Below are positions 6,972 through 12,046 of a stretch of DNA of 12,046 nt, one piece after another. The stretch covers positions 1 through 12,046 of the forward strand of contig CAMPIL010000075.1 in the NCBI GenBank assembly GCA_946886375.1. The letters run 5' to 3'. The DNA is from an uncultured Phycisphaerales bacterium. GTDB lineage: Bacteria > Planctomycetota > Phycisphaerae > Phycisphaerales > SM1A02. The translations under genes were made by a program, and so were the position numbers. Positions within the stretch are counted from its first letter, which is position 1. Each line of letters begins with the position of its first letter. The notes beneath the pieces are model-generated. The model had not been told where the DNA came from, made no database searches, and worked only from the letters and a program-made list of their open reading frames with translations.

Positions 6972-8153
6972 ATGGCTGCCGATGAGCATAATCCTGATCT
7001 GATCGGCTCCGGTGGAAAAGTCGATCAGGTTGCGCTGTTTTCGCTGTATGAACAGGCCGAAGAAGCCGCCGGCGAGGACCAGGCGCCCGCCACCGTTCGC
7101 TTTGAATTGCAGCGTGACTTGGAAAAGCGGCTGGACAAGTACCTCGTCGATCGCATTCCGTTTCTCAGCCGCACATCACTGCAGAACCTGATTCGCGAAC
7201 ACGCGGTCACCGTCAACGGGCGAATCCCCAAGCCGTCAACCAAACTGCGAAAAGGCGATGTCGTGACCGCCGTGCTCCCGCCTCCGCCCAGCACGGAAAT
7301 CACAGCCGAGGACATTCCCCTGGACGTGCTGTACGAGGACGATCAGCTGATCGTCATCAACAAAGCCGATGACATCATCGTTCACCCGGCTCGCGGTAAC
7401 AAATCCGGAACGATCATCAACGCCCTCGCCTGGCACTTTCGCCACAAGTCCAGCGGGCAACTGTCCACGGTCGGCGAAGAGTTCGCAAGGCCAGGCGTCG
7501 TGCACCGACTCGACCGGCATACCACGGGCGTGATGGTGGCGGCGAAGACCGAAACCGCACACTGGCGATTGGGAAAGCAATTTGAGAACCGCACGACGGA
7601 GAAGCGATATCTCGCCGTCGTGCATGGCCGCGTGGAGCCCCTGGCCGACGTCATCGACCTGCCGCTCGGGCATCACCCCACGTTGAAGGAAAAGTACGCC
7701 GTGCGATGGGACGCCACGGGCAAGCCGTCGGTCACCATCTACCGGGTTCGCGAGGTGTACAAGGATTTTTCGCTGGTGGAACTGGAACTCAAAAGCGGCC
7801 GCACCCATCAGATTCGCGTGCACCTTTCGCACCTTGGGTATCCGATCGTTGGCGATGATCTCTACGGCGGGAAGTTCGCGACGGTGGGAGAAATCGCAGG
7901 CCCCGCCGGCACGAAGAATGCTTCGCCTCGCGAGCCTGTCGTGCATCGCTCTGCCCTTCACGCCGCCGTGCTTGGGATCACGCATCCGCTGACAAATCAG
8001 CGAATGCTGTTTCAGGCTCCCCTTCCGGCCGACATGAGTGGCCTTGTCCACATGCTCAGGCAGCACCGCCTGGTCAGCCAGCCCAAAGTCGCTGGGACCG
8101 CAGTTGACCTGGATGCGATTCTTGGCGATGAATCATCAGCGAAGCTTGAGTGA
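6972..8153 (+). CDS. RluA/RluD-family 23S rRNA pseudouridine synthase with S4 domain
   Basis: A 393-residue enzyme that converts uridine to pseudouridine in RNA. An S4 RNA-binding domain covers residues about 50-105 (RLDKYLVDRIPFLSRTSLQN, then VTVNGRIPKPS). The catalytic domain starts near 115 (DVLYEDDQLIVINKADDIIVHPA) and holds the signature GVVHRLDRHTTGVMV, with D181 the expected catalytic aspartate. The conserved RTHQIRVHLSHLGYPIVGDDLYGG block is at 277-300. S4 plus this catalytic type matches RluD, which acts on helix 69 of 23S rRNA, or RluC; the exact target cannot be read from sequence. It is longer than E. coli RluD (326 residues) because of an acidic N-terminal extension of about 45 residues, an insertion before the signature and a longer tail. 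The residue after HRLDR is His where Asp is usual, which is not expected to abolish activity. Start: ATG at 6972; the upstream Shine-Dalgarno is weak. It is likely co-transcribed with the preceding gene. Confidence 0.92.
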   Translation: MAADEHNPDLIGSGGKVDQVALFSLYEQAEEAAGEDQAPATVRFELQRDLEKRLDKYLVDRIPFLSRTSLQNLIREHAVTVNGRIPKPSTKLRKGDVVTAVLPPPPSTEITAEDIPLDVLYEDDQLIVINKADDIIVHPARGNKSGTIINALAWHFRHKSSGQLSTVGEEFARPGVVHRLDRHTTGVMVAAKTETAHWRLGKQFENRTTEKRYLAVVHGRVEPLADVIDLPLGHHPTLKEKYAVRWDATGKPSVTIYRVREVYKDFSLVELELKSGRTHQIRVHLSHLGYPIVGDDLYGGKFATVGEIAGPAGTKNASPREPVVHRSALHAAVLGITHPLTNQRMLFQAPLPADMSGLVHMLRQHRLVSQPKVAGTAVDLDAILGDESSAKLE

Positions 8154-9317
8154 AACCAGAGCGATCATCGCAAAGACGACGCCCAGGATCCAGAAGCGGG
8201 TCACCACCTGCTGCTCACTCCACCCTGCAAGGTGAAAGTGGTGGTGAATGGGCGAGCAGCGAAAGATTCGCTTGCCGCGTGTGAGTTTGAAGTACCCCAC
8301 CTGCAGCATCACGCTCGCCATTTCCATGAAGAACACGCCGCCGATCACGATCAAAAGCACATCCTGCCGAATGGCGACCGCGATGTAGGCGAGCAATCCG
8401 CCCAGCGGCAGCGAACCGGTGTCGCCCATGAATACCTTGGCCGGAGCACAATTGAACCACAAAAACCCCAGGCACGCCCCCGCCATCGCACCGCTGACGA
8501 CCATCATCTCCTGCGTGCCCGGCACGTGCGGCAGCAACAGAAACCCCGCGATCTCGATCTTGCCCGCAATGAACGAGAGTGCCATCATCGTGAACGATGC
8601 GATGCACAACGTGCCTCCGGCCAGTCCGTCCATTCCGTCGGTCAGATTCACCGCGTTTGAAGTGCCTGCGATCAAGAGGGTGGCCAGAAGCACGAACATC
8701 GACGACCCCAGCACGATCACGCTGTCTTCAAGTTGCAGCGGTTCAACCTGCGGAACATACGTACGCTGAAACGGAAGACTCAGGGCATGTGCCGCAGACT
8801 GACCGCCGTTGGGATCGACGCCCGCACGATAGAGAAAGAACCCCGCCACAGCACCGATGCCCAGTTGAAACAGCAGTTTCTCCCACGCCAGCATTCCTTC
8901 TCGCGACTTGGCGTTGCGGCGACTCGCGGTGAGTTTGAGCCAATCATCGAACCCTCCCACGCCCGCCAGCCACACGAGCACGATCAGGGCCTGGTGCACA
9001 TACGAATTGCGTAGATCAGCCAGCAGCAGAATGGTGAGGGTGATCGAGGCACAGATCAAAACGCCGCCCATCGTCGGCGTCGAGGCTTTGCCCGCCATCA
9101 GTTTGTTCACATCGGCGTTATAGAACTCCGGTGCGTCGCCGATCTTCTGCTTCATCAGCCACCGGATCGTTCGCTTGCCGAACAGCAGCACAATCGTGAA
9201 ACTGACTACGACGGCGAAAAAGGCTCGGAATTCCAACTGGTTCAGCACCATGACGATCTGGTACAGACCGTGATCGTCCAGCCATTTCTGAGTTTGTTGC
9301 AGCAGCGTGTAAAGCAT
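8136..9317 (-). CDS. mraY: Phospho-N-acetylmuramoyl-pentapeptide transferase MraY
   Basis: A 393-residue polytopic inner-membrane enzyme that transfers phospho-MurNAc-pentapeptide from UDP to undecaprenyl phosphate, forming lipid I. Family motifs, numbered from the ATG at 9317: KASTPTMGG (77-85), the FDDWLK aspartate pair (123-128), NAVNLTDGMDGLAGG (221-235), FMGDTGSL (296-303) and the SPIHHHFHLAGW cluster (355-366) followed by VVTRFW. It is longer than E. coli MraY (360 residues), mainly through a loop at about residues 165-195 between the DD motif and the NAVNLTDG motif. The frame also allows a TTG start at 9338 overlapping the murF stop codon (TTGA), which adds seven residues. I prefer ATG because MraY proteins commonly begin MLxxL, but neither start has a good Shine-Dalgarno. 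It is the last gene of the mur unit, and its 3' end overlaps the convergent pseudouridine synthase gene. Confidence 0.97.
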   Translation of the reverse strand: MLYTLLQQTQKWLDDHGLYQIVMVLNQLEFRAFFAVVVSFTIVLLFGKRTIRWLMKQKIGDAPEFYNADVNKLMAGKASTPTMGGVLICASITLTILLLADLRNSYVHQALIVLVWLAGVGGFDDWLKLTASRRNAKSREGMLAWEKLLFQLGIGAVAGFFLYRAGVDPNGGQSAAHALSLPFQRTYVPQVEPLQLEDSVIVLGSSMFVLLATLLIAGTSNAVNLTDGMDGLAGGTLCIASFTMMALSFIAGKIEIAGFLLLPHVPGTQEMMVVSGAMAGACLGFLWFNCAPAKVFMGDTGSLPLGGLLAYIAVAIRQDVLLIVIGGVFFMEMASVMLQVGYFKLTRGKRIFRCSPIHHHFHLAGWSEQQVVTRFWILGVVFAMIALVSLKLR

Positions 9318-9334
9318 GGCCGGAGCGGAATCGA

Positions 9335-10795
9335 TCAAGCGGTGAGCGAGTGCGGAGCACGGGTCAAATGTGCGGCGTGTTCGGCTTCCAGTGCGCTCAG
9401 CAGCCGTTCCAGTCCCATCCCGCGCGAAGCCTTGATGAGCACCGCATCTCCGGGCCGGATGATTGTGCCAATCTGAGCCGACGTAGCCGCATCCAGTTGC
9501 GTGAATGCGTAGATTCGATCGGACGGCATCTGCCGTGCCGCTTCGCTTGCGGTGAACGCCGACAATTCACCAATCAGCACAGCGGCGTCAATCTTCGTTT
9601 GTGCATTGATTGTCGCCAGGTGCCGGCCGATCTCGCGATGAAGGTCCGGCCCCGCAGGGCCGAGTTCGAGCATGTCGCCGAGAATAACCACGCGTCGCGG
9701 CACATCGGCGGTGATTTCCGCAAAGGCATTCAGCGAAGCGATCACGGCGTCGGGATTGGCGTTGTAGGCGTCGTTGTAGATGGTCACATCGCCGATGCGC
9801 TGTGCTGTCATTCGCATGGCGGCCGGCCGCACTCCGCGGAGCCCGATCGCAATGGAATCATCTTCCAATCCCAACCGCCGCCCGATGGCGACCGCGGCCA
9901 GTGCGTTCATGGCGTTGTGCTTGCCCGGCAGGTGCAGGTCGAAGCGATGGCGACTGTTGACCTCGAACCAGAACGGCGGCTGGCCCTGGCCAGCACGTTG
10001 GTGCAAGCCCCGCCCGGTCAGTCGCAAGTCGGCGTCCGGGGCTTCACCAAAAAGCACGCGATGCTGGGCCAACTTGAAGTGCATGCGAAGTGCGGGAGCA
10101 TCGGCATTGAGAATCGCCATGCCCTTGGGCCGCAGGAATGTCAAAAGCGATGCCTTCTCCCTCGCGATGGCCTCGACAGAGCCCAGTCCCTCAAGATGGG
10201 CCCGGCCGATCGACGTCACGACAGCAAGATCAGGTTCAGCCAGCGACGCCAATTGGGCAATCTCGCCCGGGGCATTCGTGCCCACCTCCACCACGAGGTA
10301 CTTGTCGCTCAACCGCGAGTGCAGAATCGTCAGAGGCAGGCCGATGTCGTTGTTGAACGATCTGGGCGACGCTGATCCCTGCATCTGTGTCGCCAGCACG
10401 CCATGGATCAATCGCTTGGTCGTGGTCTTGCCCGCCGAGCCGGTGACGGCGATGACACGAGTGCCCCGCAACGTACGGCGATAGGCCTGTGCGAGTTTGC
10501 CCAGGGCACGACGCGAATTCTCAACGTGCAGAATGCCCACCTCCGCAGCGGCGGGCGTAACTGCCGTCGCCTGCACCTCGTGTTCAACAATCAATAACCC
10601 GGCGCCGGCACGAACCGCGGCATCCAGAAAACCATGCCCATCGTGCGTTTCGCCCTTGATTGCAACAAAAATCCTGCCGGTAAGATCCTCGCGGCTGTCG
10701 ATGCCCACGCCTCGCAGCACCGGCGTCTTCCCCGGCCTCCGCAACCAGCGGGCCTTGAGCACCGACCGAACGTTTTCCACGTCGAAGAAATCCAT
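9335..10795 (-). CDS. murF: UDP-MurNAc-tripeptide--D-Ala-D-Ala ligase MurF
   Basis: A 486-residue cytoplasmic Mur ligase that adds D-Ala-D-Ala to UDP-MurNAc-tripeptide using ATP. N-terminal domain residues 1-110 include GIDSREDLTGRIFVAIKGE (31-49), the part that contacts the UDP substrate. The central ATPase domain has the P-loop VTGSAGKTTTK (117-127), SFNNDIGLPLTIL (146-158), EVGTNAPGEI (170-179), and Lys 214 in AREKASLL, the position carbamylated in this family. Then come LPGKHNAMNALAA (289-301), the C-terminal domain hallmark YNDAYNANPDA (340-350), LGDMLELG (372-379) and KASRGMGLE (455-463). It is slightly longer than E. coli MurF (452 residues). The start ATG shares one base with the murE stop codon (TGATG), and its own stop abuts or overlaps mraY, so murE-murF-mraY are translationally coupled. 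Confidence 0.97.
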   Translation of the reverse strand: MDFFDVENVRSVLKARWLRRPGKTPVLRGVGIDSREDLTGRIFVAIKGETHDGHGFLDAAVRAGAGLLIVEHEVQATAVTPAAAEVGILHVENSRRALGKLAQAYRRTLRGTRVIAVTGSAGKTTTKRLIHGVLATQMQGSASPRSFNNDIGLPLTILHSRLSDKYLVVEVGTNAPGEIAQLASLAEPDLAVVTSIGRAHLEGLGSVEAIAREKASLLTFLRPKGMAILNADAPALRMHFKLAQHRVLFGEAPDADLRLTGRGLHQRAGQGQPPFWFEVNSRHRFDLHLPGKHNAMNALAAVAIGRRLGLEDDSIAIGLRGVRPAAMRMTAQRIGDVTIYNDAYNANPDAVIASLNAFAEITADVPRRVVILGDMLELGPAGPDLHREIGRHLATINAQTKIDAAVLIGELSAFTASEAARQMPSDRIYAFTQLDAATSAQIGTIIRPGDAVLIKASRGMGLERLLSALEAEHAAHLTRAPHSLTA

Positions 10796-12046
10796 CAGGC
10801 GATCACCTTCGCTCTGCGTTTCGCCAACGCAGTCGCGGCAACAAGCCGGTCATCGAACGGACGCTTCACCGTGCCAATGATCTGGTAATCCTCGTGCCCC
10901 TTTCCGGCGATCAGCAAGATGTCGCCATCCTCAATCCGCTCGACCGCTGCAGCAATGGCTTGCGTGCGATCGACAAAGCACAGCGTCTGGCCCAGCCGCT
11001 CCGCAGGGACGCCAGTGCGAATCTCGTTGATGATGGCCTGCGGGTCTTCGGTTCTCGGATTGTCCGATGTAATGACCACGTCGTCGGCGTATTTGCAAGC
11101 CACGCGAGCCATGCGTGGCCGCTTGGTGCGATCGCGATCGCCGCCGCAGCCGAACACGACTCGCAGTTTCCCACCGCCGGAGATCACAATCGGACGCAGA
11201 GCCCGCAACACGTTCTCCAATGCGTCATCAGTGTGTGCGTAGTCCACGAGCACTGCAAAATCATCGGCCTGCGTCGTCACCGGCTCCAAACGTCCCGGCG
11301 GAGCCTTGCACGTGATGATTCCATCCCGCAGGGACTCGCGATCAAGCCCCATCGCAATTCCCACCGCCATCGCCTGAAGGGCATTCACCACGTTGTGGCG
11401 ACCGATCAGCGGCAGTTGGCATTCAATTTTCCCCCACGGTCCGCTGAAGACCACCTCGATGCCGCCGAGCGACTGCTCGCCAACCCGCCCCAGGCACATC
11501 GCACCGCTGTCGTGCAGGCTGCAAGTAATGACCTTGGCGGATGTGCATTTCGCGAGCGTCGATGATGCAGGATCGTCCTGGTTGAGGATCGCGAAGCCAT
11601 CAGCCGGCAGTGACTTGAAGAGGATCGCCTTGGCCTGAAGATACGCCTCCATCGTGCCGTGATAATCCAGATGATCGCCCGTGAGATTCGTGAACACGCC
11701 TGCGTGAAAACTGAGCCCTGCGGTGCGTTTCTGGTGCAGGGCGTGACTTGACGCCTCCATCACGCACGCCCCACAGCCGTTGTTCGCCATGCTTCGTAGC
11801 AATCCGCTGAGTTCAATCGCAGGCGGCGTGGTGAGATTCGCGGCGTTGACCTGTTGGCCGTCATCAATCTGCACGGTGCCGATCAGGCCGCAACGCACCC
11901 CCGCACGGTTGAGCAGGTGGCGGATGAAATAGGCGGTGGTTGTCTTGCCGTTGGTGCCGGTGATCCCGATGAGCCGCAACGCGTCGGTGGGGTGCCCGAA
12001 GAATCGCTCGGCCAATGCAGCCGAGACGGCCGGAACATCCGCAGCC
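10795..12046 (-). CDS. murE: UDP-MurNAc-L-Ala-D-Glu--meso-DAP ligase MurE, 5' end missing
   Basis: Partial: about 417 residues are visible and the frame stays open through the right edge. Bases 12016-12046 encode AADVPAVSAAL, which leads into AERFFGHP as expected for MurE, so the in-frame TTG at 12015 is an internal Leu codon and not the start; most of the substrate-binding N-terminal domain lies outside the window. Counting residues from that Leu codon: P-loop GITGTNGKTTT (17-27), TTPPAIEL (62-69), EASSHAL (87-93), FTNLTGDHLDYHG (108-120), the carbamylated Lys in QAKAILF (127-133), LIGRHNVVNALQA (203-215), PPGRLEP (239-245), VDYAHTDDALENVL (257-270), DNPRTEDP (318-325) and the later GKGHEDYQ. 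DNPR is the motif seen in ligases that add meso-diaminopimelate; lysine-adding enzymes differ there. The enzyme works in the cytoplasm just before MurF. Confidence 0.96.
   Translation of the reverse strand, partial: AADVPAVSAALAERFFGHPTDALRLIGITGTNGKTTTAYFIRHLLNRAGVRCGLIGTVQIDDGQQVNAANLTTPPAIELSGLLRSMANNGCGACVMEASSHALHQKRTAGLSFHAGVFTNLTGDHLDYHGTMEAYLQAKAILFKSLPADGFAILNQDDPASSTLAKCTSAKVITCSLHDSGAMCLGRVGEQSLGGIEVVFSGPWGKIECQLPLIGRHNVVNALQAMAVGIAMGLDRESLRDGIITCKAPPGRLEPVTTQADDFAVLVDYAHTDDALENVLRALRPIVISGGGKLRVVFGCGGDRDRTKRPRMARVACKYADDVVITSDNPRTEDPQAIINEIRTGVPAERLGQTLCFVDRTQAIAAAVERIEDGDILLIAGKGHEDYQIIGTVKRPFDDRLVAATALAKRRAKVIA

Noticed and set aside
6147..6989. Minus-strand 280-residue frame opposite the YfgM-like gene
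   Set aside because: The + strand frame has a promoter, a Shine-Dalgarno and a membrane helix; the antisense product has no family features.
7236..8066. Minus-strand frame opposite the pseudouridine synthase gene
   Set aside because: It is antisense to a gene with intact catalytic motifs.
9350..10375. Plus-strand frame opposite murF
   Set aside because: It is a shadow of murF, which carries every expected Mur ligase motif.

Overview
The window is a GC-rich bacterial chromosome segment made almost entirely of housekeeping genes, with one short repeat-bearing stretch at its left edge. Gene content points to a Gram-negative-type bacterium with meso-diaminopimelate peptidoglycan: MurE carries the DNPR motif, and MurF and MraY are present. 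Three things suggest a planctomycete, perhaps of the Phycisphaerae: the lone NrdJ-tail protein, the mur cluster that ends at mraY, and unfamiliar polytopic membrane proteins next to core genes. That placement is inference; there is no rRNA or other marker here to settle it.

Left edge (1-446): about ten 20-bp tandem units, eight of them containing the palindrome GGCGCGCC, run in from outside the window. They are followed by about 100 bp with no clear content and then a 31-bp imperfect inverted repeat resembling REP-type palindromes. Next is a small four-helix membrane protein of unknown function on the + strand (447-920). Bases 921-1080 show no convincing feature.

Minus-strand block (1081-5949): read in its own direction this is mfd (transcription-repair coupling factor), then a ten-helix membrane protein of unknown function 21 bp later, then a short protein matching the C-terminal domain of adenosylcobalamin-dependent ribonucleotide reductase. 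Spacing suggests one transcription unit. A 218-bp divergent region separates mfd from a + strand pair.

Plus-strand pair (6168-8153): a single-pass membrane protein with a YfgM-like layout, behind a good sigma-70-type promoter and Shine-Dalgarno, then an RluA/RluD-family pseudouridine synthase with an S4 domain. The synthase gene converges on, and overlaps by 18 bp, the end of mraY.

Right part (8136-12046, minus strand): murE, murF and mraY, tightly packed with overlapping stop and start codons. These are consecutive steps of peptidoglycan precursor synthesis: MurE adds the third residue to UDP-MurNAc-dipeptide, MurF adds D-Ala-D-Ala, and MraY moves the product onto the lipid carrier to make lipid I. 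murE runs off the right edge. The usual next genes (murD, ftsW, murG, murC) do not follow mraY.

I found no defence system, CRISPR array, transposase gene or RNA gene. The most unusual parts are the 20-bp repeat array and the lone NrdJ-tail protein; the rest is ordinary core genome.
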